Part shown: positions 1 to 11,831 of the stretch, in pieces | How the letters are laid out: the number at the start of each line of letters is the position of its first letter | How positions within the stretch are numbered: the first letter of the stretch is position 1 | Assembly: GCA_017354895.1 (NCBI GenBank) | Contig: CP071494.1 | Coordinates: forward strand, 4,960,001 to 5,024,000 | Direction: 5' to 3' | Length of the DNA stretch: 64,000 bases | Source: Podospora comata | Lineage: Eukaryota; Ascomycota; Sordariomycetes; Sordariales; Podosporaceae | Program-made: the position numbers and the translations under genes | Notes under the pieces: model-generated | Databases searched by the model: none | What the model saw: the letters and a program-made list of their open reading frames with translations, nothing else | What the model was told of the DNA's origin: nothing

Positions 1-84
1 CATACCTTACCTATTCTTTTCATGAGTCCACCCACCAACCAGCTCGGTTACCTTATGCTGACACTGAATTCCTACCTGGCTTAG

Positions 85-1281
85 TGTGGAAGGTGTAGAA
101 AGCGAAAGATCAGATGCAGTGGTGACCCGGGGCAAGGGCAGCCATGCTCGAACTGCAAGAATGCCAATGCCGAGCCGTGTCAATTTCTAAGGGTGAGCTT
201 CACTACTTTTGTCATCACTTTCAAGTTGTCTAACAAGCGCCAGGTTCAATCAAGAGAAGCCCCTTTTATCCGAAGTGAGCCGGTTGGCGATAGCCCTTTT
301 GGCTACAACGTTGGTGATGCCAGACTATACCACGCTTCCCGCGCGCCCACGTATCATGCCTCTCCCAGTCCGCACGCAACAGCCTACGCTTCCGACCTTT
401 TATCCACCACTGGGCATCATATAGGACATGGCAGCACTACCGACATTGCAGGTATCTCATCGTACAGAGGCAGCACTCATGGCGGCGGCTACTCATACGT
501 CCCGGTCAAACCAGCGTATTACACGGCCGCATACAGCTCCTCGCCACACGGCCTAACGTACGGGGTCCACTCTGATGTGGACAACTTTGGGGGTTATGGT
601 TTGCCGGTCCCCACCGGAGAAGCCCATCACGATGCCCCCAGCGGCATCCCGGTCATGTCCATGCCTGGGGCCCCAGCTTGGCCATCTAGCAGGAGCATGA
701 AATCCCCGAGCGGGTACGGCAGCATGTATCTGGATCCAGAAGTAACCGCATCCCCAACCACTTACACAACCCCACCACCATCGGCCTACTCAGCAGTCCG
801 GGGCCACTCAGCCGCCGGGGACGGGCCGAATTTCTCCTTCACAAACATGTCAGCTTCGTTGCCGTCGTCTCAGTCGGATCGTGTGCTTCCTGTTCCTTCT
901 TCCACCGCCGCCACCACCACCACGACCAGTCACCGCTCCTCCACCTACCCACCTCTCTCAGGGGCCAACAAACCCCCAACGGCCACAGACTCGAGCTACG
1001 ACAGCTACGGCTCCTCTCGCACCGAGTCCAGCGGCCCAGAAAGTATCTTCAGCGACTCGGAACGCGCTGCAGCCTTCTCGAACAGCCAGGGGCCAGCAGC
1101 CTTTGACATGAGCCCGTACGGCACCAGCTCCGGGTCGACCGACGCTTCTGGCCGAAGGGACTCTGCATACGCCGCGGCGGGGGCTGGACACGAGACTGGC
1201 GGTGGGCATGACGGGCCGTCGCTGCCTTCCCTGTCGTCTGCGTATGAGAGGCATCATGCTGCTGTTGCCACCCGGCACTAG
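85..1281 (+). CDS. Zn2Cys6 transcription factor, 3' part (5' end outside window)
   Basis: Two exons are visible, 85-192 and 244-1281. The first opens at an acceptor (..ggcttag|tgt) and encodes a complete binuclear zinc cluster: C-x2-C (CGRC), basic KRKIR, C, then CSNC and a final Cys, matching C-x2-C-x6-C-x10-C-x2-C-x6-C. This is the DNA-binding module of fungal Gal4-type regulators. The 193-243 intron (gtgagc..cgccag) is 51 nt and has no in-frame stop, so retention would insert 17 residues without breaking the frame. The rest (about 345 residues) is Ser/Pro/Gly/Tyr-rich and looks disordered, with His/Gly/Tyr runs, poly-Thr, and no recognisable fungal-specific TF middle homology domain. The start codon and possibly more exons lie left of the window, with the intron before position 85 still open at the edge. 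The target pathway cannot be read from the sequence. Confidence 0.85.
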   Translation, partial: CGRCRKRKIRCSGDPGQGQPCSNCKNANAEPCQFLRVSFTTFVITFKLSNKRQVQSREAPFIRSEPVGDSPFGYNVGDARLYHASRAPTYHASPSPHATAYASDLLSTTGHHIGHGSTTDIAGISSYRGSTHGGGYSYVPVKPAYYTAAYSSSPHGLTYGVHSDVDNFGGYGLPVPTGEAHHDAPSGIPVMSMPGAPAWPSSRSMKSPSGYGSMYLDPEVTASPTTYTTPPPSAYSAVRGHSAAGDGPNFSFTNMSASLPSSQSDRVLPVPSSTAATTTTTSHRSSTYPPLSGANKPPTATDSSYDSYGSSRTESSGPESIFSDSERAAAFSNSQGPAAFDMSPYGTSSGSTDASGRRDSAYAAAGAGHETGGGHDGPSLPSLSSAYERHHAAVATRH

Positions 1282-3305
1282 TCTCGGGCCTTGTGTAGAG
1301 TGATGTTTGGTTGGTTGGAGGCACCTACCTACCTGGTAACCAATCCCAGGTGGCAACACACACACAAGACGTGCGTGTGGGTCAAGGCCCAAATATGGGG
1401 GTGGCTGGCTGGCTGAGCATGGAAAATAGAACAGTGCGTTGAGCTGTGGATGGGCACTGGCCGAAGTCGACAACACCAACAATTGTGCGAGTCGAGGTTG
1501 GGGGTTACACAGCTGAAGAGGAGGGAAGGTTTATCTTGAGCGCCCTCCTACTCCACACCCACCCACCTATCTACATGAAACAGAGGGAGACAGCAGCACC
1601 AACAAACCTGACAACTCGATGCGAAGCAGCCACCCGTCGTCGTTCTTGCTTTCCTTTTTTTCTCTCTTCCCTCTCTAATTAAAAATGTGACGATCTTGCT
1701 GTCAAAGCAACAGGCAAAGATCCCAGTGAGCGATTGATTTTTTAGTTGTATTTCTTTTCCCTCGTTTTTGCATGGTTGTCTCTGTTTTCGTTTTTCACTT
1801 TTGATTTTTTTGCTCCTTCTGGTCTAGGTATCTCAATGTTGACCTCTCAAAACCTTGAAAGAAAAAGCATTGGCTCTCTTTTTTCCTTCTCTTTCTTTGG
1901 TTGTGTACCGCTATCAACATCAAAAGATTCCCCCAAAGTCGCAATTTACTGTCACAAGAAATACAGAGAAGGAGAGATGCAAGAGGAAAAGCCGGAGAGG
2001 CTGGGACGGAGAGACAGACAGAGACAGTCTGTGAAGGAGAAACCAAAATACATGTACATGTCTGAAAACCCATCACTTCTCTCTTTTGTTTCTTTTCTCG
2101 TGTTGCCGCTGCCGCTGCTGCTGTTGTCGTTGTTATTGTCACACGCTCTCGAGCTCGGTTGCAGAAGCGCGTGCTGCTTTGCTCTTTTGGTCATTCATCG
2201 CGGGCATTTGGCGAGTGCGGAGGTTTTAATCTATCTTGTACTCCCTCATCCCTCGACAGCTCGACCGATGGCCAACCAAGGCTGGGTGGGGGCAGAGAGA
2301 AATGGGCCTAGGCTCGGAACACGACAGCTCACCTACATGGTTCCCAATAGTGTCATGTATCTTTTCAACATGGGTAGGGGAATGGTGCATTCTGTCCGCG
2401 GACCATATAGGTTGAAGAGTTTCTGAGGTTGTCGTGGGAGGTAGAGTGGAAGAGGGGATACAAGGAGGTACATGGCACAGACACAACGCACACAAGTCAA
2501 AGAGAGAGAAAAGATGAAGTCTAATCTAATAGTCACTCACAACAAGTGATAAGAACAGAAAAATAAATGAAGTAAACACCATGCCTGGTGGTGTTGGCCT
2601 TGTGAGCTGAAACCCCCACACACCAAGGCATATCATTGATGTTGAATGTTTTGTTGTGGCTTGCGCTCCTTTCCAGTCCAGCACATCACCAGCCTCAGGG
2701 ACAGAGATGTGGCGCAATATGCATGGAAGAACCAACCTCTCCGAAACATGCAGGGAAAAGCGAGACACGAAGAATTCCATCCCTTGCATTGAACACACCA
2801 CTTACTAAAGAATAAATATCCTTTAAATCCCCGTTGCCAAAAAAGTTCCTTCCATTTTTATATCCTGCCATGATGTTGCCCTTTACCGAAACCCAGTCCA
2901 AAAACCCAGAGACAGAGAAGAGCAATGCCTCAAAGTTGACTCCCCGATACCAAAAAAGAGTTCAAAACGGATGGGTCATGATTCTTACAGGTAGCTGTAT
3001 GACAATGTGTGTGCGCCTGCTTGTTTTGCTTGCTGATGAACCAAGAGACAAAAAAGACAGAAAAGTCGACTCCCAACACCTAGCTGAATGCAAACAGTGA
3101 CAAAGCAAAGAAAAAGAAAAGAAATCCCAAATATGCTTCGACCTAGACTGCATCTCATCCCTCCTTCGCATTACTCTGGTTCGATGTCGGTGGCATGTCA
3201 GGAGTGGAGGGCGTGGCGTCAGACCGACCAACCTTGTCCTGGAGCCCTACTGCAGGAACCCTCGTAAAAGGAGAATTGAGTTTGGGTCGTCGCCCGCGTC
3301 GCCAT
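1282..3305. other. Intergenic, convergent 3' flanks
   Basis: This 2 kb separates the 3' ends of the zinc-cluster gene (+) and the next gene (-). It carries long pyrimidine and purine runs (about 1635-1850 and 1965-2150), typical of UTRs. ORFs here are low complexity and resemble nothing I know. No tRNA seen. Confidence 0.6.
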
Positions 3306-3839
3306 TTAAGCGTCGGGCGCGCTCCGTCTTCTCCTTCCACTCCGGAGTTCCCGCTCGGTATCCATGAGTCGGCTCTGGACCCACGTCCGAAACGCGCGAT
3401 CGCCTCTCACCGCCTCACAGTTGAGCAGCTCCGTCAACACCCTCTTGATGCCCTCGTTGACGTCACACAGTTTGGCCTCCTCCTGGGCGACTTCCCCCAG
3501 GCAGCCCGACGACCCAGATCTCTTCATCATAATGGTCGGGATGGACGAGCTGCGGAACTGGTGACGCGAGGACGACACGGCCGGGGCGGGAATGATGCCG
3601 GTAGGCGAGAGTGATGACGTAGTGGTGGAGGGCGAGGAGAAAAAGGAAGCCGACTGGGGCGATCGGAGCTCATCGAGGTGCTGACGGAGTGACTCGTGCT
3701 GCTCGTGCAGGAGATAGTACTTTTGCAGCGCCAGGTCGCGGTCGTGGTGGTGCATCATGGTCGGCACTGGAGAGGAGCGCAGATCAAACATGGGGGCACG
3801 GGCGGTGCTGTAGGAAGACGAGTTGGCGGTGGCGTTCAT
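3306..3839 (-). CDS. Small conserved fungal protein of unknown function
   Basis: A single-exon ORF of 177 residues with an ATG start at 3839. The N-terminus is Ser/Tyr-rich. Residues about 33-60 (DLALQKYYLLHEQHESLRQH) read as an amphipathic helix or short coiled coil. A Ser/Thr/Pro-rich linker follows. The C-terminal 65 residues form the most gene-like block (EEAKLCDVNEGIKRVLTELL, LNCEAVRGDRAFRTWVQSRL), helical, with ordinary codon use and a terminal Arg cluster (SGRRRRS). I think this C-terminal block recurs in other ascomycetes, but I cannot name a domain or function. The Arg-rich tail could favour nuclear or nucleic-acid association, which is inference. Confidence 0.7.
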   Translation of the reverse strand: MNATANSSSYSTARAPMFDLRSSPVPTMMHHHDRDLALQKYYLLHEQHESLRQHLDELRSPQSASFFSSPSTTTSSLSPTGIIPAPAVSSSRHQFRSSSIPTIMMKRSGSSGCLGEVAQEEAKLCDVNEGIKRVLTELLNCEAVRGDRAFRTWVQSRLMDTERELRSGRRRRSAPDA

Positions 3840-5499
3840 GATGATGATACGGATATTGGAGAGGCTGAAATGTGTTGGGAAAACAAGACGACTGAAGATG
3901 GAGATGGAGATTCGATCAATGCGTAGCGTGCTGCATTCGAAGGGGGTGCTGGTGCAAACGGCGGGACCATTGGAGGAGTTCTCGGACGTGCTATGTGTGT
4001 GTCGTTATTTGATGGCGAAGGACGGGATGGAGGAGAGCAACAGAAAGAGTCGGCGGCGGTGGTGTATAACAGTTGTATATGGCGTGCGTGTGATTCAAGA
4101 ATGAAATTGCGGTCGGCGAGACGCTGCTCCACGCGAGAGTGCCTTATCTCTGGGTGGCTTCTCGTGCCCCTGGTCCCCTGCTCGGACGCTGTGCCCTGGC
4201 TCTCGGAAGAGCTGAAAAAGGTGGAAATGGGAGGGCGCTTCCTCTTATGACGATGACGACAGATAGAAAACAAGTGTCGACAAGGTAAGGTATCAGATTG
4301 TTTGACAGGTCCTGTTAAGTGGTTGAGGCGTGCGGCTCTGTTCGTGGCGGGCGTGCGTGTCGGGGTGCTGCTGGGTGGTACCCTGAGATGTGGGCAGGCT
4401 CCGTTATTTGAGTTTGTGGTGATCGTCGAGCTTGTCGTCACTACTGCTTCCGACATAAAGGAAGATCCCTGCGTCAACTGTCTGTGGAACGGGCCTAGAC
4501 ACAGTGTGCTGTGGGTTGTGTGGGCGGGGTGGAGCTGTCAGAGCTCCCCTCTCACCTCACCCCTTTCCGGCCCCGCAGGTAAAATGCCTGCTGTTTTAAT
4601 TTGGAGACTGAGATGACGGTACGACTTGCAAAAGATTACGAATATAAAAAAAAAAGAAAATGAATGGCAAACAGATCCTGCCTGATCACGGCATTTGCAA
4701 TATCATATCAGAAAACCCAACATCGGGCAGCTGCAGAAGAATAAAAGGTGGAGAAGATAAGGGCCACCCGCAGGCGAGACAATTAAGGTAGAGATATCTG
4801 AAGACAGCATCCGCTGGGACGGACAGTGTGAGTGTGTTGTCGACCCCTCTCTTGTGTCGTGTCAGTCCGTCCCATCGAGGGCTTCTTTTTATTTTATTTC
4901 ACCGCTCCGGGCCATTGTTCCTTGCTTCGCGCCGATAGACTTTTTGGTCTGCAGCTCAGCCCCATCACCAATGAGCCAAGCTGATTCGAAAACATGGTCT
5001 TGATGCCAAGCTTGCAAAGGAGCCCAAAGCTTCAAACAGACCGCTGGCTAGGCCTCGAATTGCATCTGCAGTGGGGTAACGAATACTACCGTGGTACATT
5101 CTCAAAGTACCCGTGGCCCGATCCTCATCGCGCAACTTACGTACAACCCTCGGAAGCTAACGCCACATGATATCGGCATCTGCAACGAAACATCCCGACA
5201 CTGCGGGTGAGACAGCAACAGAAGACAGTCAGTGCCTGTTGATCATTACCATAATGCAGCCATACGTGCCATACCTATTATACATGATAGTATCTACACT
5301 ACATGTGTATCCCAATATCCCATTATCCCATCATCTCATCACTTGTGAAAGAGGCCATCTGCTATCCGCTTCCTTGCCCTGGCCAAAGCCTGACTGCTGG
5401 CGCTATCCGGCTGCTGCGAGCTCGCAATTCTCTGCGGAATCGACGCCTTCTCCCGCAGAAGGCCGAGAGAAGAAGCCGGTACACTCATACCTCGCTTGC
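3840..5499. other. Intergenic; 5' flank of the small conserved gene
   Basis: A 213-codon open frame at 3836-4477 (-) lies directly upstream of the small gene. It is Pro/Thr/Ser low complexity and is more likely 5' leader than protein. From 4478 to 5499 I see poly-A runs near 4648 and no coding signal. This stretch also holds the 3' flank of the large acidic-protein gene. Confidence 0.55.
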
Positions 5500-8400
5500 T
5501 CAAGCCAACCCGCCTTGCTGCTGCGTCGGCCTCCTCTTCTTGACCCAACCGTCACCATCGGGCCAGTCAGAGTCCTGCGAATCCTTATATGTCTCGTCAA
5601 TGTCGTCCTCTGCGTAGTTTTCTTCCAACGCAGGCTCGGGACTGCTAAGTAGTGATATCACCTGTGACCCCTTCGGAACTTGAAACTGAGCCGAAGTGCG
5701 CGCGCTTCTACGCCGGCAAGTCTCGGTATGAGACGACACAGGTTCCATCTTGATCTTTGCCATGGAGCTTTGCTTGAGGTGCTGTGACTTCCTAGGCGAC
5801 GGCTTCTCAATGGGCTTCACCATGAGCCTCCGTGCAAGTGTGGATGGGCCTCCGCGGACGTTGGGAATATCCGAGTCTGAGCTCGAATCCCCATCATCAG
5901 AATCTGATTTGCCAGAGTCGTTAGAGTCTTCAGACTCGTCCTCCATGTCATCCAGCCGCCGCATGGCTTCCTCATATTCCGCATCTGCCGTTGTCTTTGA
6001 CATGCGCGACTTCCCTGGTGGAATGACGTCAACCTGGACCGGGTCCCGGGCCGGCACACCCGAACTGTTATTGGTCGAAGGCTGAGTGCAGAGCTCGCTC
6101 ACCGATGGCAGGGATTCGTCTGATGACGAAGACTCGGAAACTGCCCGTGCAAGGCGAGAAGGACGAGGCGTTGGAACATTGTCCTCCTCTTCTGCCTGCT
6201 CATCCTCTGATTGCTCATCCCCCTCATGGCTTTCGACCTCGCTGGGTTCATCTTCCATGGCATAAGGAGGCGAGCTGCGGAGTGCATCTCGGTTGGCAGA
6301 GTCATCCTCGAGTGCATTAAGCGAAGAGTCGGCCAGATCGATGCTGAAGTCCGGGTCAACTTGCCTCTCGCTCTGGATGCGGCCAATCTCCGAGGGCGGT
6401 AGGGCTAGTTTGGGGGACTCAACCCGATGCTCAGACGGCGGCAGCGAGATGGCATCCGAGAACCCATTAAAAGGCTCCAGCAAAATCGGCCGCGAATCAA
6501 CGCCGTTGGTTGTACCGCGTGAAGCACGGCGAGATCCCAAGTCGCTTTGAGGCTGCGAGGATTCAAATGGTATCGGCAACGCATCATGGGACATACCCGT
6601 CAGCTGTCGTGAGGGCGAGTGGCTACTGCGGTTCGAGAGTGCGTCATTGGCAATGGATGGATCAACCTCCTTGCGGAAGCCAGCTTCGCTGATCAGCTGA
6701 CTGATTGCGTACCGCCTGTCTTCTGTCATGGATATATCTTCGACAGACATCACCTGAGCGGCCTGGGCCTCCTGATCTTCACTAGAGCCATTGGGGTCAC
6801 AAGATTCGGGGATGACGCTTTCCTCAAGAGTCTGAGTGTTGATATCCATCTGTGATGTCTCGTCAGTAGATTGTTCCGGTGCTTCATGCCCGAGGGTTGC
6901 CGATGTTTGAGCGCTCGTGGTCTTTTCGAGGTTGTTGGCGGTATGGGGCGGTGATGGCTCCTCCACCAAAGGCGTACCTGGAACTATTTGAGAGGGATAC
7001 TGCAGGACGCGGGGCTCCATCATTTCAGATAAATCCAGGGTCCGGTAGCCCTCCTCCTCCTCCTCATCTTCCTCATCCATGCCCGGAAGTTCAAACTTGT
7101 CGTAGACACGCTTGCCCTCGTCATCGTAAACCTTTTCGTTTCGGTCCAAGTACTGATCTCTTTTGGCAAGCCGGACCCGAAGAACACCATGATCCTCCAG
7201 ATTGATAATGATTCCCGTCAGGCGTGACACTTGGGGCGCCCAACTCGTCGCCTTGGACATCAAAAGTTGCTGCCAAGTAAGAATCATGCCAGGCGCAGCA
7301 CTTCCAGGCTGCAACAAGGGGAGAGTCGAAGGGTCTGCGGGAAGCGGTGGAAGGTCATCCTCTTCCTCCTCTGATACACTGCGCTCGGGTTGTTCCTGCG
7401 GCTCGTCATCGTAGTTCAGGGTAGTCTCGCCATATTCCGTGCTTGCCTCGTGGTAATATGACCCTCTGTCATCATAGCTATAGTCCCCAATGCCACCCAC
7501 GTCTGACCTTCTCTTTTTCGTTTTTGGCGTCTCTTCATCTTGAAGCTGATACTCGTCTTGGGTACGCTGCTTCCTCTTCTTGCGACCACCGTGTTGGTAT
7601 TTCTGCTGGGGATCCCAACGTTGGACAAACGGGAATGGAGGCTCACTGAGCTCCACGCCCTCCTGGCAGCACTCGACAGCCCTATAATTGATCTTGGCTC
7701 GCCAGGCATCTGGATCCTCGTCCGCATCGCAGGCAGCGTCCTTATGGGGTGCCACAGGTGTTTCAGACAGCCGAGATGTTGCTTGAGCCGCTGGAGCCAC
7801 ATCGTGAGCCGAAGCTGGCTGGCTGGGGGCATCGCCTTGCAACTCCTCCACAATCATTCCAGTCAAAGCTCCAATGCGCTCCAGCATCTGTGCCTTCTTC
7901 GCAGCGATTGTCTCAGTTACACTGGCAAGCTCGGTAGAGTCTGCCTCGGTCATACCAGTACTCGGAGCCGTAGGAGCTAGCGCCGCTAATGCCTCAGCGC
8001 GAGCAGCAGCCTTCTTTGCCTGTGCCAGAGCCCTTCGTCGAGCGTTTCTTTTCCAAGTGGATGGCTTGCCTTCCCCAGGGCGAGGTGGACCCGCATCTTC
8101 ACTTTGAACGGCCGGTGCTTCGGTGACTTGCAGAGTCTTAATGGGACTGGGCGCGATCTTTTTGGGTTCTGGGACAGCACGCTCTTGGCCAACAGAAGTG
8201 TCATCACCGCTTGAGGATTCGCCATCGCTGGAGGAATCATCATCGCTGGAGGAATCGATGTCGCTCGAGGAATCTTCACCGCTGGAAGCCGCCTCTTGGC
8301 TGGAACTTTCACTAGCCGAGCTGTCGTCGTCACTTGATTCACCGTTCGAATCATCGATTGAAGAGCCGTCAGAGTCCTCGTCGCTGGAGTCAGCTTCATC

Positions 8401-10008
8401 GGAATCACTTTTACCGCTTGAATCCTGGTCAGAATCAGGTGCACTGCTGTTTTGATCATCATCAGACTTGGGATCACCGGCAAGATCCACACCCTCATCA
8501 CTACCGTCACTGGCGCCATCGTTGTCGGCATCATCGTGGTCCCCATGGTCGCTCTCACTATTGCTGCTGCCGTCGTCGTCATCGTCACTGTCGCTATGGC
8601 CATCACTGTCGTCGCCCCCAGATGGCTTGGTGTCGGCAGTGGTTTGGGCCTCCTCGTTATTCTCATCCTCGTCACTACTCATGTCGTCGTCGCCATCCGG
8701 GTTCGAGTCAGTGAGATCATGTTCTGAGGAGCCTGGTACAGGTGGACAGACTTTCGAGGACGCCACTTCGGGTCCACTGTCACTTTCGCTGTCGCTAGTG
8801 CCTGATTCTTCAGAAGACGAGTGATGGCTAGCTTCATTGGCATCCTCTTCCAGGGCATCATTCTGGCCTTCATCATCATCCTCGAACTTGGTGTGCACAG
8901 GAAGGTTGACAGGCTCTCCTTTCTTGCGCATCTCCTCGACCATGTATCTAGAAGCAGTGCCATTAAGGATGGAACCGCTCGGGAATCCATGCTGATCGTA
9001 ATGCTTGATCACGGACGCAACTGATTCAACGTCGCTGTCGTCTTCCTCATTACTGTCCCTTGGTCGCTTGGTACCACGCTTTCGACCGTCGATGGGAGCC
9101 TCGACTTCCTTCGCCTTCCTTCGTGCATTGACGCCGCGCTCCTCACCGTATGTTATGCTGTTCTCGCCTTTCTCGGGTTCCATATCATTCCCCAGGTCCC
9201 TTAGTTCAGCCTCGAGATCGGACTCATCATCTTGAACATCTTCCTCGAGGTCTGCATCATCGTCTGAATCTGAGTCCAACCCTTGTTCTTCCATGTCATC
9301 CTCATCGATGGGCTCCATATCCGACTCGTCCTCGTTCACATTCTGACCACCAAAGTCGTCGTCTTCTACATCCTCGTCCGAGTCGGCGTCATATGGCGCA
9401 CTGAACCTGACACTTCCGGCCCTGCGGGCTTTCTTCCGTCCCCGTTCGCCAGACTCGGTAATCATAAGCTGTTGAGCATCGTCGTCTTCTTCCTCGCCGT
9501 GTGGATGGTAGGTAAGTCGTGGGCGTTTCAAGGGCGGTATATCCACTGCAGGTCTGCTGTAGGCAGCTCTTAGGCGAGGGCGACCGAAAGGGATACCGTC
9601 GAGAAGATGACGGCCGTCATTGGTGATCTGATCGCGGCCGCTCAAGCGACGCTTCCTTCGATCATTTGTAACAAGTGGGCGAATGCTAAGAAAAAGTGGC
9701 ACATGTTAGTTTGAATCGCTTCGTCGAGTACAAAGGCGCGAGACGGAACAAACGTACTAAATCTCTTCATCATCCTTCAGTACGTCGGCCACTTGCTGGA
9801 AGTGGAAGAAGTCAAAGGCGGTGCCCGTGTCCTTCTGTCTCAACTCGATGGTGTAGTCCTCCAAACCCCATTCGTTGCTCTCTAGGGGGATAATCTCGTT
9901 GACTTGTTCCAGTAAGTTTGCAATGGTCGGGTCATTCTCCGTCTTGCAGCTGAAGACGACTCGTACGTCAGGGAGGGCATGGCGGCGGACCACCAGTCGC
10001 AAACGCAT
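5500..10008 (-). CDS. Large acidic nuclear protein with coilin-like N-terminal domain
   Basis: Two exons, 10008-9758 and 9685-5500, give 1,478 residues. The 72-nt intron has donor GTACGT, branch CTAAC and acceptor CTTAG, and splicing makes ..DDEEI-Y-IRPLVTND. The first 85 residues (start MRLRLVVRRHALPDVRV, then EWGLEDYTIEL and FHFQQVADVLKDDEEIYIRP) read like the beta-grasp-type N-terminus of coilin-related proteins and, I believe, of the fungal family called DUF7357 (unverified). Next come Arg/Lys stretches and about 400 residues of Asp/Glu/Ser acidic repeats. A conserved middle follows: WKRNARRRALAQAKK (as in coilin), then INYRAVECCQEGVELS and a possible Tudor-like stretch (ILTWQQLLMSKATSWAPQVS, RLTGIIINLEDHGVLRVRLA). 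The tail is disordered and ends VKKRRPTQQQGGLA. A role in Cajal-body-like or nucleolar RNP organisation is inference. Confidence 0.85.
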
Positions 10009-10534
10009 GTTTCAGTTGAGTTGACTGATATTGAACAGGTGGAATCTGGATGGTTGATGATGCGTAGAAAAGAAAATTCCGGGAAAAACGTCGTCGCGAG
10101 AAAAATAGACTGGAGCACGCAGAGAAGAACAGAAAGTAAAAATGAGTGACGGATTGACGGGATTGACGGGATTGACGGATTGACGCGTGCGAAGCTTTGG
10201 GGCCAAAGCTGTCGCCAGGCTGTCGCGGGTGAACTGTGGAAAGTTGCCGCGTCTTGCAGCTTGCATCTTATCTTATCGATAGTGGGGTGGGTTTTTGCGC
10301 GGACTGGTGCTAACCATCAACTACGACATGGGCATCGTAACCCAGAGGGTGGCAGACCGAGTACCCCTGAGGGTGTCGAGCTTCAACATTCACGATGCCA
10401 ATGCGTGATCCAAAAGTCTACCCATTTTCTGCGGTCGCTAATCCAGGTATCTACTTTGCGAATATACAGATATACACGTGCTTCTTCTCCGAGCTTGCCA
10501 CAATCCCAATCGTCAACCATTTCCTCGAGTAGGA
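10009..10534. other. Intergenic between acidic-protein 5' end and RIB1 3' end
   Basis: Promoter and leader of the acidic-protein gene (-), plus the 3' flank of RIB1 (-). Apart from the short tandem repeat at 10147-10185, I see no clear motif. Confidence 0.6.
10147..10185. repeat. Short tandem repeat, TGACGG(gat) units
   Basis: Five TGACG cores spaced 8-9 bp apart (unit TGACGGGAT, some copies lacking one G). They lie about 140-180 bp upstream of the acidic-protein start codon. TGACG is also the half-site core of CRE/ATF-type bZIP factors, so this could be a replication-slippage product or a bZIP-bound array. Confidence 0.75.
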
Positions 10535-11831
10535 TTACCTCGGCAACGCGCCTGGGTCTAACAGATGCCCCATCTTTTCGATCTGCGGGTGCCTCGCGGT
10601 TAGCATTTGCCATGGCGCAGCGTAGAAGCACAGAATATCTCACCTTTGTCTTCAGATATCCTTCCACCTCGGGCGCCCTGAAGCCGCCCTTGCCCTTCCA
10701 CGACAGAGGCACCATGGCCACACGCTCCTTCACCACCACCTCCCTGTTTGGCCCCTCCACGGCGCGAATCTTGTCTGGGTTGTTGGTCAAGAGACGCACT
10801 TCTTTCTGACCGAGGTCAAGCAGCATGGCTGTTGCAAGGCCGTAGCTCCGCGCATCAGCGGGATGTCTCAAGAGCAGGTTTGCCTCGACTGTGTCCGACC
10901 CCAAATCCTGCAGATTGTAAGCCTTGAGCTTCTCACCCAGCCCGATGCCGCGACCCTCCTGCCGCAGATAGATGATGATGCCTCCTGCTTTGTTTGAAGG
11001 CAGAGACATGAGCCGCGCAGCCTCGTCGAGCTGCTCGCCACAATCACAGCGCGCAGACCAAACGGTTTCGCCTGTGTAACACTCGCTGTGTATCCTGACC
11101 AGAGGTGGTTGGCTCTTGTCAGCCTCTTCTGGTTCTTGTCTCTCTGTTGCCGAGCCATCACCTTTTTCCAGGCTTGTCGTTCTCCCTGGGTACAGTCTGC
11201 CCGTGTAGGCGCCCCGCACAAGGCGATCCATCTCGGTCTCGCCCTCGCGTACGGCATCGAGTGACTTGCTGCGGATCGTGTTTCCAAACACGATGGCCAA
11301 ATGTTCCTTGTTGTCCACATTGTTGGTGTAGAGGTGGAGAAACATCTCGGCGCCTGTGGTGGTCGGGATACGCGCGCGGACGATGCATTCTACCTGAGGG
11401 AGTTGCTCGAGGAGTCGTGGGTGTTTGGATCCACAACCGCCGGAGGGAACCGAACTGTCGACTGGGACGCCGCGCGGTTCTGAGAGCAATAGTCTGGACG
11501 GAGTAGCGGTCCCTGGGGTGGCGGGAGGTGTGAAGGCTGGCGACAGCAGCGAACTGGGCGGCGGCGCATTTGATGGTGTCCCTGCGCCATCATTGCCGTC
11601 GCCGTTGCTGTCATTATCATTACTGCTGCTGTCTCCGTCCTTGGGCGTGGGCGGTGATGTGGCAGAAGTGCCGACTGCGGGGTCGGAAGAAAAGGAGAAG
11701 TCGGGGTGCGACACATCGGCATCACCTTGCGACGAGTGCTGGGCGTCTGTTGGGGGAGAGTAGAAGGAGGGCAACTGGCTGGTCGTCCTCTCGGCGTGGT
11801 GTTGCCATTCGTCTGGCTGCTGGCCGGGCAT
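10535..11831 (-). CDS. RIB1: GTP cyclohydrolase II (riboflavin biosynthesis)
   Basis: This enzyme opens GTP to 2,5-diamino-6-ribosylamino-4-pyrimidinone 5'-phosphate, formate and pyrophosphate, the first committed step of riboflavin synthesis. Exons 11831-10644 and 10582-10535 give 411 residues. The 61-nt intron (GTGAGA..CGCAG) is required: reading through loses the ending, whereas splicing gives [20 protein letters not shown]-stop, the normal family C-terminus. Diagnostic motifs are the zinc-binding Cys set ([20 protein letters not shown]), [13 protein letters not shown] and LLTNNPDK. The first ATG in frame is at 11831; upstream codons are open but contain no ATG. About 130 N-terminal residues before [13 protein letters not shown] are Ser/Pro/Asp-rich and likely disordered, as is common in fungal RIB1. 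A Lys/Glu-rich insert ([18 protein letters not shown]) lies just before the zinc motif. Confidence 0.95.

Noticed and set aside
1746-2426. 226-codon ORF
   Set aside because: Begins in pyrimidine-rich DNA giving Phe/Leu/Ser runs; reads as 3' flank, not protein.
3836-4477. 213-codon minus-strand ORF
   Set aside because: Pro/Ser/Thr low complexity, no conserved motif, directly upstream of a real start codon; more likely leader.
7986-8675. 229-codon minus-strand ORF inside the acidic-protein gene
   Set aside because: Out-of-frame reading of Asp/Ser repeats (Met/Thr/Arg-rich), overlapping a conserved frame.
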